A stretch of DNA of 64,000 nucleotides. Source: Hymenobacter volaticus (GTDB lineage Bacteria; Bacteroidota; Bacteroidia; Cytophagales; Hymenobacteraceae). Positions 37,972 through 47,930 of the stretch are shown piece by piece. A program made the position numbers and the translations under genes. The notes below the pieces were generated by a model. The model ran no database searches and had not been told where the DNA came from. It saw nothing but the letters and a program-made list of their open reading frames with translations. Each line of letters begins with the position of its first letter. Positions within the stretch are counted from its first letter, which is position 1. The DNA lies in assembly GCF_022921055.1 (NCBI RefSeq), contig NZ_CP095061.1, positions 2,581,501-2,645,500 of the forward strand, written 5' to 3'.

Positions 37972-38730
37972 ATGCTAACTAAACGTATAATACCCTGCCT
38001 CGACGTGAAAGACGGGCGTACCGTGAAGGGAGTGCGCTTTGAAGGGCTGCGCGACGCCGGCGACCCGGTGGCGCTGGCGTCGCGGTATGCCCGGGAAGGG
38101 GCCGATGAACTGGTCTTTCTTGACATTACGGCCACCAACCAGAAGCGCGCAACGCTGGTAGCGTTGGTACGGGACGTGGCGCGCGAATTGGATATCCCTT
38201 TCACGGTAGGTGGGGGTATCGGGACGGTGCGGGATGTGGAAGCCCTGCTGCTCAATGGGGCGGACAAGGTCAGCATCAATTCGGCCGCCTTGGCTCGGCC
38301 GGAGCTTATTGACGAGCTAGCCCGTAGGTTCGGTTCTCAATGTATTGTTGTAGCCGCTGATGCTCGCTACCACGAGCCCGATGGCTGGCAGATCTATACC
38401 CGGGCCGGAACCCATAACACTGGCCTTGATGCTGTGGAATGGTGCCGCGAGGCGGCCGACCGCGGGGCCGGCGAAATTCTGCTCACCAGCATGAGTAACG
38501 ACGGCTGTAAGGAAGGCTTTGCGCTCGATATTACGGGGGCCGTCAGCCGGGCGGTATCAGTGCCCGTGGTGGCTTCGGGAGGGGCGGGGTCCAAGCAGGA
38601 CTTCACCAACGTCTTCCAGCAAGCCCACGCCGATGCTGGTTTGGCCGCCAGTATCTTCCACTTCGGTGAAATCGGTATCCGCGAGCTGAAAGAACATCTC
38701 CGTCAGGACGGTATCCCTGTCCGCCTTTAA
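37972..38730 (+). CDS. hisF: Imidazole glycerol phosphate synthase, cyclase subunit
   Basis: 252 residues, TIM barrel, partner of HisH. Catalytic Asp11 in [16 protein letters not shown] and Asp130 region [33 protein letters not shown] and [13 protein letters not shown] are family motifs. The product IGP goes to HisB and AICAR to purine synthesis. Confidence 0.95.
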   Translation: MLTKRIIPCLDVKDGRTVKGVRFEGLRDAGDPVALASRYAREGADELVFLDITATNQKRATLVALVRDVARELDIPFTVGGGIGTVRDVEALLLNGADKVSINSAALARPELIDELARRFGSQCIVVAADARYHEPDGWQIYTRAGTHNTGLDAVEWCREAADRGAGEILLTSMSNDGCKEGFALDITGAVSRAVSVPVVASGGAGSKQDFTNVFQQAHADAGLAASIFHFGEIGIRELKEHLRQDGIPVRL

Positions 38731-38825
38731 ACCTATTTTCTGGTTGCTAGTGGTTCTAGACACGGTTTGTTTTCAAACTCAACAGTAACCTGAAATAGGA
38801 AGAACAAATCAACAAAAAACGAAAT

Positions 38826-39467
38826 ATGGATTTCGCCAAAATGCCCGACGGCCTCGTGCCGGTCATTGTTCAAGATGCGCAGACCGGGCAAGTATTGATG
38901 CTCGGTTATCAGAACGAAGAAGCCTTAGCTAAAACGCAGCAGGAGGGTCGGGTCACGTTCTTTTCCCGTTCCAAGCAGCGTCTCTGGACCAAAGGCGAAA
39001 CCAGCGGCAACTTTCTCACGGTCGTCAGCATCCACCCCGATTGTGACCAGGACGCCCTATTGATCTTGGCCACCCCCGACGGTCCCACCTGCCACCGGGG
39101 TACTACCAGTTGCTTCGAGCAGCCCGAGCAAGTGGCATATCCCGCGCCCGCCGTGAGCTTTGTAGCGGAACTGGAGCGGCTGGTGCAGCGTCGGCATCGT
39201 TTCCCCGACGAAGACCCCAAGTCTTATACCGCTTCGCTGTTTCGAAAGGGCATCCCTAAAATGGCCCAGAAAGTAGGAGAGGAAGCTGTTGAAACGGTTA
39301 TTGATGCGGTGGCAGGCAACCGCGACGGCCTGCAGGGTGAAGCTGCCGATTTACTTTACCATTTGTTGGTATTACTTACGGCGTCTGGTCTTTCTTTAGA
39401 AAACGTGGTGGATGTACTGCGGCAGCGGCACAGCACTATTTCGCAAGGAGTACGTCGGGAAGAATAG
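38826..39467 (+). CDS. hisI: Bifunctional phosphoribosyl-AMP cyclohydrolase / phosphoribosyl-ATP pyrophosphatase
   Basis: 213 residues (hisIE). The HisI domain has LMLGYQNEEALAKT, FFSRSKQRLWTKGETSGN and the zinc-binding HPDCDQDALLILA and GPTCHRG. The HisE domain from about residue 118 has KSYTASLFRKGIPKMAQKVG, EEAVETVIDAVAG and EAADLLYHLLVLL. It is the last gene of the operon, followed by a palindromic terminator. Confidence 0.94.
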   Translation: MDFAKMPDGLVPVIVQDAQTGQVLMLGYQNEEALAKTQQEGRVTFFSRSKQRLWTKGETSGNFLTVVSIHPDCDQDALLILATPDGPTCHRGTTSCFEQPEQVAYPAPAVSFVAELERLVQRRHRFPDEDPKSYTASLFRKGIPKMAQKVGEEAVETVIDAVAGNRDGLQGEAADLLYHLLVLLTASGLSLENVVDVLRQRHSTISQGVRREE

Positions 39468-39490
39468 CCAAGCTAAAATAAGTTGAAACT

Positions 39491-39520
39491 AAAAAGGCTC
39501 GCCATATGGCGAGCCTTTTT
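39491..39520. terminator. Bidirectional terminator after the his operon
   Basis: AAAAAGGCTCGCCAT/ATGGCGAGCCTTTTT is a 30-bp perfect palindrome with terminal A and T runs, between convergent hisIE and the unknown gene. Confidence 0.9.
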
Positions 39521-39542
39521 TAAGTGTACGTACATTGATTAA

Positions 39543-40634
39543 TTAGCTCAACTGTTTGCGAATTTTATCTAACAGGATGCGCACAATTTCCAAGTCGTCG
39601 GTATCCTGGATATGAAGTTGGGTATCGAGCCCTGGGCCGCTGATGTGAATCATGAAGCTTGGAGACCCTGACGAGTTGACCATAGACACTGGTACGGGCG
39701 GTGACGCTGGTACGTTGGACGCCGGTTTTGCGGCAGGTAAAGGTAGAGAAGCCTTAGGGGGCGCTGGAGTTGAGGTATTAATGGTATTAGATGCCGATTT
39801 ATTATGTGCCTCTGACGGGGGCTCAGGCGATTTAGTGGGTGATGAGGCAGTCGCCGGAGTTTGAGTCGACTGGTGCAATCCAAACAGGGCTGAAATGGGG
39901 TCTGAGTCGTCGCTCTCAGGAGCGTTGGCTCTACTTATCGGCGGTGCCGGCACAAAAGGCCTACTGGCGGATGTACCAGGGTTACCGTTATTTTCAAATT
40001 CAGAGTCTAAATCATCTGGTGTAGGTTGTGCTACGTCCATAGAGTCAGCAGGAGCAGAGCCTGAATCTGTAGTTGCTTTTGTTTTATCAGAACCCTTAAA
40101 CAAGTTCAGAGGCATTTCACCACTGGCCAGCTCACGCCGCGGTCCTTGTTGAGCCGCCAACTGATCTATATCGGCAATAACGTTTCGTTCATCGATGATG
40201 CCGGTCATGCGCGCTCCTTCCACAAAGGCTTTGGCTACATTCTGAGCATTTATCTCTTCTACACCAAACTCGCGGATAAGCATGATGTCAAACATATGTA
40301 CTGGAAGTTCCCGATTACGAAACTTCCGGCATATCTGAGTGAAGAGTGGAGGGTGGAGAAAGGCCTCGCGATGATAAAGCGTTTCCTCTTGCTTGTCATA
40401 CGCATGCTTTATACGGCGAAACAGGTTGGTTGTAGTAAGCAACTCTCGTTTACTGGTTAGTAACCCAAACTTAACCGCTGAGCCAAGAATGGCCTTGAAA
40501 GAGCCACTGACTTTACGATTGAGCTTACGGGCACAAGTTTCCAAAGAGCACTTACCACCAGTATCATCAACTACCTCTGATACCTCCCATGCGCTTTGAT
40601 AGCTAGTGCGGGGGTAGTCTATGGTCTTAGGCAT
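39543..40634 (-). CDS. Unknown protein with winged-helix-like N-terminus and long disordered linker
   Basis: 363 residues from the ATG at 40634. Residues 1-150 look like one or two winged-helix units (SYQSAWEVSEVVDD, then LNRKVSGSFKAILGSAVKFG, LLTSKRELLTTTNLFRRI, somewhat DUF5343-like). Residues 185-320 are a Pro/Ser/Ala/Thr-rich, presumably unfolded linker. The last 40 residues (FMIHISGPGLDTQLHIQDTD, then DLEIVRILLDKIRKQLS) form a small ordered domain. No catalytic motif. Its promoter region carries a regular array of AAAGTA boxes, suggesting autoregulation. Lower GC than its neighbours. Confidence 0.65.
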   Translation of the reverse strand: MPKTIDYPRTSYQSAWEVSEVVDDTGGKCSLETCARKLNRKVSGSFKAILGSAVKFGLLTSKRELLTTTNLFRRIKHAYDKQEETLYHREAFLHPPLFTQICRKFRNRELPVHMFDIMLIREFGVEEINAQNVAKAFVEGARMTGIIDERNVIADIDQLAAQQGPRRELASGEMPLNLFKGSDKTKATTDSGSAPADSMDVAQPTPDDLDSEFENNGNPGTSASRPFVPAPPISRANAPESDDSDPISALFGLHQSTQTPATASSPTKSPEPPSEAHNKSASNTINTSTPAPPKASLPLPAAKPASNVPASPPVPVSMVNSSGSPSFMIHISGPGLDTQLHIQDTDDLEIVRILLDKIRKQLS

Positions 40635-40659
40635 AAAAAGATAGAGTTTAAGTGAGTGG

Positions 40660-40748
40660 CAAGTATAAGAATAAAAAGTATGTAAAAGTAGCATAAAGTA
40701 TAAAATAGTTCATAAAAGTTATACTTTCTTGTACTTTATGTACTTTTT
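40660..40748. promoter_or_regulatory. Helically phased AAAGTA/TACTTT box array with promoter
   Basis: AAAGTA stands at 40675, 40685 and 40695 (exactly 10 bp apart). TACTTT, its reverse complement, stands at 40722, 40732 and 40741. A/T tracts recur about every 10.4 bp from 40673 to 40750, so the DNA should be bent. On the minus strand TATACTTG (40667-40660) fits a -7 box with one mismatch and lies 26 nt before the ATG at 40634; the boxes cover its upstream side. Confidence 0.6.
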
Positions 40749-41585
40749 TTTACTAATAGCTTTTATTGTGCATTAATAGATCATACCAATGTGAGGTATA
40801 ATAGCCATAGTAATTATATACTAAACTACAGTATGGGGGGTCGGGGCTTGGAGAGGCTATGTGAAAGGTCAATTAATGCCTCTTATAAGCGCTTCCTACA
40901 GCTTAGCATCAATTATCGAGGGCAAGTTTGCCTATAATTTACATAGTTTTATAACATAGAAAACGTGTATAAACAGGCTTACAATAGGAGAGGAGACGTT
41001 AAATTTTTTCGGTCCTCATTTTACTTAAGACTAGGCATAAACACCCAATTACATCATAACGGCTGTTCATTATGTGTAAATTGTATGTAGTCCATGACTT
41101 TCGCAGTTATACTGCGCAGTTCAATTGACGACTAACCCTGCGAACTGGGAGCAAAATGTCTATACTATCAAAAAGCACATTCTCTAACCAAACAATATCT
41201 AACCGAAAAGCCTTTTCTGAGGTAACAGTTGCTAATGTGTAATCCAACCTTGCTAGCTCACATAAGAAAGTTCGAGTGTACGGTCTTAAATAATTCGCTG
41301 CTTTCAAGCATTTTTCTCTCATCTAACACATCAACAAATTAAACTTCATACTAGGAGGCTTTCTATGGACTAAGGTTCACGTAGTAGCCATAAGCGTATC
41401 AATGCAATCACCAACAGAATTTAGTGAGAGCATTTGTGCTTTGTACTCAGCTAGTCGTAGGGTCAATTCAAACCTTTAATTGGATCTGTCTGACCCACTA
41501 GCTGTAAATAGCAAGCATATTATTCAAGGCCCTTTGGCGACCAGGACATTTGTCTTATAATTTATATTATGTTAAGTAGACTTTT
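40749..41585. other. AT-rich stretch without a supportable gene
   Basis: About 840 bp much richer in A and T than the rest of the window. The only notable frame is a 71-codon minus-strand ORF (41107-41322), with no recognisable domain. I see no repeats or mobile-element ends. It may be a decayed acquired segment or a regulatory region. Confidence 0.6.
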
Positions 41586-41587
41586 CA

Positions 41588-41628
41588 AAAACTAGCCCGA
41601 AGCCTTTTTAGGTCCTCGGGCTGGTTTC
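41588..41628 (-). terminator. Rho-independent terminator of the TPR gene
   Basis: On the minus strand CCAGCCCGAGG pairs with CTTCGGGCTAG across an 11-nt loop and ends in TTTTTG. Confidence 0.75.
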
Positions 41629-41654
41629 ATCTGTCTCCCCTCTTAAAGGGAAAA

Positions 41655-42797
41655 CTACTTCTTCAATCCGTCAAGCTTAGCGTTCATTTTCTCAGCATCC
41701 GCAGTGCGACCTAGCTTAGCATATACTTTACCCAAAGATGTGATGGTTGCACGATCGTCAGGCTGGATGGCGAGTGCCTTCTCAAAATACGGTACAGAAT
41801 CCGTGAAGAACTTTTTACCGTCTGTCTCGAACTTCTTACCGCTTTTTTGATACGTAGCCAAGTCCATTTTACTAGCCTTGGTATACAAGTCAGCCGCTTT
41901 GTTGTAGTTATAAACGCCCAAGTTGAAGTTGGCGTCGAAGTTATTTGGATCAACCTCTACAGCTTTCCGGTAAGCCGCCAACGCTTTTTCTGGTTGCTTG
42001 TCTTGGTCATAAATGGAACCGAGAACAGCATACAGGTTGGAGTTCTTAGGATCGGCAGCAATAGCGTTTTCGATTTTGCTGATAGCTTCCTTACCACGGC
42101 CAGCGCTCAGGTACATATTCAACTCCTCCAGCATAAAGCTTTTGTTGTTGGGATATGCTTTCAAGGCTTGCTCAACCACCTTCATGGCTTCTTGCTCGTT
42201 TTTCTCCTGGCGGGCAATCTGCAACATCCGCCCGTACATCTGGGGCGATTTGTAGTTCATGCTCTGTAGTTGCGCATATGTCTGCTTGGCGCTGGCAAAG
42301 TCTTCTTTGGCTTCAGCTGCAAAAGCCGCATACAAATACGCGGTGGTATCCTGCGGACGAATTTGCTGCGCCATTTTGTAGGAAGCCAACGCATCGTCGT
42401 ACTTCTTACCGTTGTAGTTCTCTACGCCAGCATTGAGCGCTAGTCCGTATAGGTTATCGAGCTTAGCGGTAGCTTGCTTGCCGAACTCACCATCTTTACC
42501 ATCGAGTTCGATGGCTTTCTTGTACGACTCGTACGCAACCTTAGTGCCTTCACCGGGCTGCAGTGCCTTGCCGTAGATGGGATTGGTGGTCATGGCGTCG
42601 TAGATTTCGCCCCGCGTAAACCAGGTTTTAGCCTTGGTCGAGGTTTTCTCGTTGACAATGGCTTTGTCAATCTCGGTACGGGCTTTGTCAAGTAGACCGC
42701 TCTTCTGATTTAGAATGGCATTGGTGACCGCCGAATTCTGGGCCGAAGCGGAAGTGAGAGCTGCCGCAGCAACAAGCGTCAGAATAATCTTCTTCAT
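41655..42797 (-). CDS. Exported tetratricopeptide repeat protein
   Basis: About 380 residues from the ATG at 42797, which gives a standard signal peptide (MKKIILTLVAAAALTSASAQ). The rest is TPR units, for example ALASYKMAQQIRPQDTTAYL, NLYAVLGSIYDQDKQPEKAL and DDRATITSLGKVYAKLGRTA. It probably acts as a periplasmic scaffold; no partner is evident. The gene lies downstream of gyrA but with 170 bp between and its own terminator. Confidence 0.85.
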   Translation of the reverse strand: MKKIILTLVAAAALTSASAQNSAVTNAILNQKSGLLDKARTEIDKAIVNEKTSTKAKTWFTRGEIYDAMTTNPIYGKALQPGEGTKVAYESYKKAIELDGKDGEFGKQATAKLDNLYGLALNAGVENYNGKKYDDALASYKMAQQIRPQDTTAYLYAAFAAEAKEDFASAKQTYAQLQSMNYKSPQMYGRMLQIARQEKNEQEAMKVVEQALKAYPNNKSFMLEELNMYLSAGRGKEAISKIENAIAADPKNSNLYAVLGSIYDQDKQPEKALAAYRKAVEVDPNNFDANFNLGVYNYNKAADLYTKASKMDLATYQKSGKKFETDGKKFFTDSVPYFEKALAIQPDDRATITSLGKVYAKLGRTADAEKMNAKLDGLKK

Positions 42798-42966
42798 GGG
42801 GTTTTTTCGTGAAGAAAGTGGATGTGGAAAGGAATTGCTGAACAAACCGCAAGAACCGGCCCGAAGTTCAGCTTACCGGTTCTGTAGCTTTTAGGAGTGG
42901 CAGAAGAAACACCGACACTTAATTTAAGTCGACCTCACTCCTGCCACTACACTAAAAAAACAACGC

Positions 42967-45560
42967 TTAGTTATCGCTGAGCGCGTCGGGATCAGTGAGA
43001 GATTCTAAATCATCGGAGTCTGGTACAACCTCGGCAGAGGTTACATCATCTCCATTTTCGCTAATGGCAAGGGTCGTGCCATCAGCTAGTAACTCGCCAT
43101 CTAATTCCTTTTCGTCTTCGGCCGCAACTTTGGCCACCGACGAAATAGCGTCTCCGCTGCTCAATCGAATCAAACGTACACCCTGCGTAGCGCGACCAAT
43201 TGAACGCAGTTCCTTGGCAACACTCATCCGAATGGTAATACCCGACTTATTGATGATCATCAAATCATCAGAGTCCGAAACAGCTTTGATGGTTACCAAA
43301 GCTCCGGTTTTCTCGGTGATTTTCATGGCCCGAACTCCTTTGCCACCGCGGTTGGTGATGCGGTATTCTTCGAGCGGGCTGCGCTTGCCGTAGCCGTTTT
43401 CGGAAACTACCAGCAACTCTTCCTGGCTGTCATTGGCAATGCACACCATCCCAACTACCCGATCATTTTCGTCGGAGAGAGTGATACCGCGCACTCCAGC
43501 AGCCGTCCGGCCCATGGAGCGCACTTTCTCTTCGGGAAAACGCACCGCCCGACCCGAGCGCAACGCTACCACCACTTCCGACTTACCGCTGGTCAGCTGT
43601 ACATCGAGCAGCCGGTCGCCTTCGTTGATGGTAATGGCGTTGATACCAGCGGTGCGAGGACGTGAGTACGCCTCAAGCGGCGTTTTCTTCACGGTGCCCT
43701 GCTCGGTGCAGAACATCAGGTAGGTGTTTTCCAGGTAATCCGGGTCGCGGAGGCCACGCACGTTGAGTACCGACCGGACGCTGTCTTCGCGCGGAATTTC
43801 AATCAAGTTCTGGATCGGCCGGCCTTTGGCAGCTTTACCAGCTTCGGGCACCTCGTACACTTTCAGCCAGAACACCCGACCTAGCTCGGTGAAGAACAAC
43901 AGATATTCGTGGGTGGTAGCCACAAACAAGTGCTCGGTGAAGTCGTCTTGCTTGGAAGCTGCCCCCGAGCGCCTACTCCTCCCCGACCCTGCGTCCGGTA
44001 CTCTGCCAACGCAGTGCGCTTGATATAGCCGTCGTTGGAGATGGTAATAACCATGCTCTCGTCGGCAATCATGTCTTCCATGCTAAAGTCGCCACCGGCG
44101 TACTCGATCATGGTGCGCCGCTTGTCGCCGTACCGTTCCCGGATGTCGATCATTTCGTCGCGGATGATCTTGCGTTGCAGCTCATCCGAAGCCAAAACCG
44201 ACTTCAGGTAATCAACCAGCTTCATCAGCTCGTCGTATTCCTGCACGATCTTGTCGCGCTCCAGGCCGGTGAGGCGCTGCAGACGCATATCCAGGATAGC
44301 GCGGGCCTGCACTTCGCTCAGCGAGAACCGCTCAATGAGTTGCGCCCGGGCTACTTCGCCGTCGCGCGAACCCCGGATCAGGGCAATCACCTCGTCCAAG
44401 TGGTCGAGAGCAATAAGCAAGCCTTCCAGGATGTGGGCCCGCTTTTGAGCTTCAGCTAGTTCATAGCGCGTACGCCGTACTACTACGTCGGCGCGGTGCT
44501 CTACGAAATAGTGAATCAGTTCCTTAAGGTTGAGCGTCATCGGACGCCCTTTCACCAAGCACACGTTATTGACGCCGAAGGACGACTGCAACTGCGTGTA
44601 GCGGTAAAGCTGGTTGAGTACCACGTTGGGCATGGCGTCGCGCTTGAGCACGTACACAATGCGCATACCGTCCCGGTCAGACTCGTCACGCAAGTCGGCA
44701 ATGCCTTCAATGCGCTTCTCATTGATCAGGGCGGCCGTTTTCTCGATCATCGACGCCTTATTCACCATGTAGGGGATTTCGGTGATGACGATCTGCTCCT
44801 TGCCACTATCCAGGGTTTCGACGTGGGCTTTTGCCCGCACGACCACCCGGCCCCGACCCGTTTCGAAAGCTTGCTTTACACCCTCGTAGCCATAGATGGT
44901 ACCACCCGTTGGAAAGTCCGGGGCGGTGATGTGCTCCATGAGCTCGGCAATGGTAACGTCGGAGTTGTCGAGATAGGCAATGATACCGTTCACGACTTCC
45001 GTCATGTTGTGGGGTGGCATGTTGGTAGCCATACCCACCGCAATACCCGTGGTACCGTTTACCAACAGGTTCGGAAACTTCGAGGGCATTACGCTGGGCT
45101 CTTCCAGCGAGTCGTCGAAGTTGGGCTGGAAGTCAACTGTTTCTTTGTCCAGGTCGCCGAGCATCTCGTCGGCCAGCCGCTTCAGGCGGGCTTCGGTGTA
45201 ACGCATAGCAGCGGGTGAGTCGCCGTCAACGGAGCCGAAGTTACCTTGGCCGTCGACGAGCGGATAACGCAGACTCCAGTCCTGGGCCATACGTACCATC
45301 GTATCGTACACGGACGAGTCGCCGTGCGGGTGATACTTACCGAGTACTTCGCCCACGATACGGGCGCTCTTTTTGTAGGACTTGTTGTAAGAGACGCCTA
45401 GTTCGCTCATGCCATAGAGCACGCGGCGGTGCACGGGTTTAAGGCCGTCGCGCACGTCGGGCAGAGCCCGGGAGATGATAACCGACATCGAGTAATCGAT
45501 GTAGGCGCCGCGCATCTCGTCTTCAATGTTAATCGGAATGATTTTTTCGCCTTCCGCCAT
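42967..45560 (-). CDS. gyrA: DNA gyrase subunit A, frameshifted
   Basis: 864 residues after correction. GyrA carries the breakage-reunion Tyr in [10 protein letters not shown]. The quinolone region reads [20 protein letters not shown], with Ser and Asp at the E. coli 83 and 87 positions, so no resistance substitution is seen there. The C-terminal domain (from [20 protein letters not shown]) carries the beta-pinwheel repeats and an acidic tail rich in Asp and Glu. The frame breaks at CCCCC 43962-43966 (plus strand): GVGARG then [13 protein letters not shown]. GyrA is essential, so this break must be a sequence error or be suppressed. Confidence 0.95.
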
Positions 45561-45706
45561 AGGGAGAACTTAGTCGGCCGACCACTGCTTGAACGGCAGT
45601 TTCGGCACCGTGAATGATGGTTGCGTTTAGTCCGCAAGATACGCAAAAAACCCCGTTTTTCCCAGCTTCCGCCCCGATTTAGGCAGGCTAATTGCTGCGC
45701 TTAAGC

Positions 45707-45949
45707 TTAGTGGATGGACTTGCTTTTATCGGACTTGTGTTTGCCGGCTTTCGGGTTGTATGTCTTGATTTTTTCGCCAATAGCGGGGTTTTGTTTCTTG
45801 AAGATGGGTTGCCCCCGATACTTCACGCCATCATGGAAATGCACCTTACGAGTATGGCAGGATACAATTGGGCAGGAACGACAGGAAGTGAAAACAACCA
45901 GTAACAGAAGCGGCCAATACCGCCGCGCGAAGAATAAAAATAATTTCAT
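45707..45949 (-). CDS. Small lipoprotein of unknown function
   Basis: 80 residues. MKLFLFFARRYWPLLLLVVF then TSC forms a lipoprotein signal; the mature peptide is basic (HFHDGVKYRGQPIFKKQNPA, GEKIKTYNPKAGKHK). Three Cys lie close to the lipidated one (CRSCPIVSC). Not recognised beyond this. Divergent from the OmpA gene. Confidence 0.6.
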   Translation of the reverse strand: MKLFLFFARRYWPLLLLVVFTSCRSCPIVSCHTRKVHFHDGVKYRGQPIFKKQNPAIGEKIKTYNPKAGKHKSDKSKSIH

Positions 45950-46276
45950 GGGGTAAAGATATTCAGTTGCCAGTAGTCAGCCAGCCCCCACTAAAATCCG
46001 GCTTACCTACTAAGTTAAAAGATTACTTTAACCATATCTATTCTCTCTTAAGCACCAGATTATAAACACTCTTACATCCACCGCGTACTAGGGCTGGCAA
46101 TCATGTACTTCGGCTAGCTCTAGAGAGGGGCCTCACAAACCTGTTAGCGCTTTGGCAAGGGCAACAGCGATTTTCAGGTGGCGGCGTGGCCTTGCTCGTA
46201 TGTGGTATGATTTTAGGATCGTTCTACAAAAACCCAAGCATTACATAGCTGCAATAATATTTTGAGTGGAAAGGCT
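45950..46276. other. Intergenic region, nothing recognised
   Basis: About 330 bp between divergent genes. I see no ORF, hairpin or clean promoter box. Confidence 0.5.
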
Positions 46277-47875
46277 ATGGACATAAAGCAAGACCCAACA
46301 ATAACTGAACTAACCAACGGCTACCTTTTCCCAGACCGTGTTAGCCAGCTTAGCACCATAGTCGGCAAGAGCACTATAATTGTAGAGCAGGCATTGGCCC
46401 AGGTGATTCCGTGGGTGATACGTTTGCTTACCGAGCGGATGGCGCGGCCACAGGGGGCCGAAGCAATATGGAACCTGGCAAAGCAGGCTCAGCAAACCCC
46501 CATGCCCCCTCAGTTCGACAGGCTCGACATAGCAACCTGGGGCGGGCGGGGCCTGAGCCTTATGCAAGATCTGCTCAGAGACACCTATGATTCCACTACG
46601 TTCCGCATGTCAATTAAGGCGGGCTTGCCGCTTGCCTCCTTCAATCTACTATTAGAAGTAGTTGTGGCAGTTGTATTGAGCGGCCTCGGCCACTATGCCG
46701 CCGACCACAACTTCGATGCCCCTGGCCTACGCAACTGGCTACAACACTGGCTACAACAGCAGCAACCTCTTCCCGACGCCGAGCCTCAAGCAACGCCCAC
46801 CAAGCAAGTGGCACCAACTCCTGATTCAACAACTCGCCGCTCTATTCCGCCACGCCCTCGGCAGTCGGCTCCTAAGTTCGAAGCCAGCGCCGGAGACTGG
46901 GCTACAGTAGGCGGCGGCAGTATTTTTGTACCGAAGCGCCGCACATTAATCGGTTCGTATCTGGGCCAGATGGCTGCCTGGAAATGGGTTCTTTTGCTGT
47001 TTCCAGTCTTGGCACTCGGTTACGGCTTTTTTAAATGGCTCCCTGCTACCAACGAAGCTCTTTCCGCCGAACAGCGTACCCCCGTGGCTTACACCGCTAC
47101 CACCTCTTCCTCGCTTAACGCGGAATCCACTCCTGCAGCATCCACGCTGAGCGGGCAGACGCCCCCCGGTCACTACGACGCTGCTACCGACACCTACATC
47201 TATAACACGGGGCAACCGCTGATTATTACGCTGGCTGATGGCAGCACGCAACGAGTAGGCATGAATTCGACGGAATATCAGCTTTACCGGTTTCTGGCCG
47301 ATGCCCACCGCCAAGCCGACTCTCTGAACCCCGGCACCGGCTGGATTAACGTCGACCGAGTGTATTTCAAATCGGGCGAGGCAACGCTCACACCTGAATC
47401 GCAGCAGCAGCTAACTAACCTGGCAGCCATTCTGAGAACCTTTCCCCGTGCTAAAATTCTGTTTGGTGGCTACAGCGACAGTATTGGGGATGCGGCGAAA
47501 AATTTGCGCCTCAGCGACGCTCGGGCGCAGACCGCTATGCGGGCCCTGGCGGCAAAAGGCATCTCGCAAAGCCGCCTGCAAGCCACTGGCTATGGTGAAG
47601 CCTACGCCGTAGCGTCCAATGCCGCCCCGGTAGGCCGCGCCCTCAATCGTCGGCTTAGTATCAAAGTGGTTTCTAAATCTGCGCCTCTCCCACCGGAGCC
47701 ACTGGAAACTAAAACTGCTCTTGCTGCTAGCACCGCCGCCCAAGCCGCAAAATCGACCCGTTCAAGTGCCACGCAGCAACTCCGGCGGAAAAAGTCCCGT
47801 CAGCGCACCAAGGTGGGGCGCTGGATCAACAATGTCCGGCAAAAGTTTCGCTCGAAACGCAACCGACAACAGTAA
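46277..47875 (+). CDS. DUF937-like / OmpA-domain membrane protein
   Basis: 532 residues from the ATG at 46277 (the in-frame TTG at 46262 is less likely). The N-terminal 150 residues are helical and resemble DUF937 (LPLASFNLLLEVVVAVVLSG). A Pro/Gln/Thr linker follows, then one membrane helix (KWVLLLFPVLALGYGFF), another linker and a peptidoglycan-binding OmpA domain (DRVYFKSGEATLTPESQQQL, NLRLSDARAQTAMRALAAKG, GRALNRRLSIKV). The C-terminus is very basic. A tether between inner membrane and cell wall is inferred. Confidence 0.8.
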   Translation: MDIKQDPTITELTNGYLFPDRVSQLSTIVGKSTIIVEQALAQVIPWVIRLLTERMARPQGAEAIWNLAKQAQQTPMPPQFDRLDIATWGGRGLSLMQDLLRDTYDSTTFRMSIKAGLPLASFNLLLEVVVAVVLSGLGHYAADHNFDAPGLRNWLQHWLQQQQPLPDAEPQATPTKQVAPTPDSTTRRSIPPRPRQSAPKFEASAGDWATVGGGSIFVPKRRTLIGSYLGQMAAWKWVLLLFPVLALGYGFFKWLPATNEALSAEQRTPVAYTATTSSSLNAESTPAASTLSGQTPPGHYDAATDTYIYNTGQPLIITLADGSTQRVGMNSTEYQLYRFLADAHRQADSLNPGTGWINVDRVYFKSGEATLTPESQQQLTNLAAILRTFPRAKILFGGYSDSIGDAAKNLRLSDARAQTAMRALAAKGISQSRLQATGYGEAYAVASNAAPVGRALNRRLSIKVVSKSAPLPPEPLETKTALAASTAAQAAKSTRSSATQQLRRKKSRQRTKVGRWINNVRQKFRSKRNRQQ

Positions 47876-47882
47876 GGATGCA

Positions 47883-47930
47883 GCAAACAAAACCCGGTCG
47901 GTTCCGCGGAACCGACCGGGTTTTGTTTGC
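47883..47930. terminator. 48-bp perfect palindrome, bidirectional terminator
   Basis: 47883-47906 is the exact reverse complement of 47907-47930; the stem has an AAAAC/GTTTT flank around CCGGTCGGTT. It lies between the convergent OmpA and HD genes; its last base is the first base of the HD stop codon. Confidence 0.8.

Noticed and set aside
41107..41322. 71-codon minus-strand ORF in the AT-rich stretch
   Set aside because: No domain, no promoter box and an AT-rich setting where chance ORFs of this size are rarer but possible; two more short ORFs nearby look equally random.
43881..43929. gyrA as two separate genes (parC-like plus C-terminal domain protein)
   Set aside because: The two frames overlap at a CCCCC run and join exactly within the conserved [14 protein letters not shown]; one gene with one missing base is simpler.
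44496..45218. 240-codon plus-strand ORF opposite gyrA
   Set aside because: Shadow of gyrA; His/Val-rich product without a domain.
45200..45330. Quinolone resistance mutation in gyrA
   Set aside because: Ser and Asp are present at the positions equal to E. coli 83 and 87; no resistance change is seen there.
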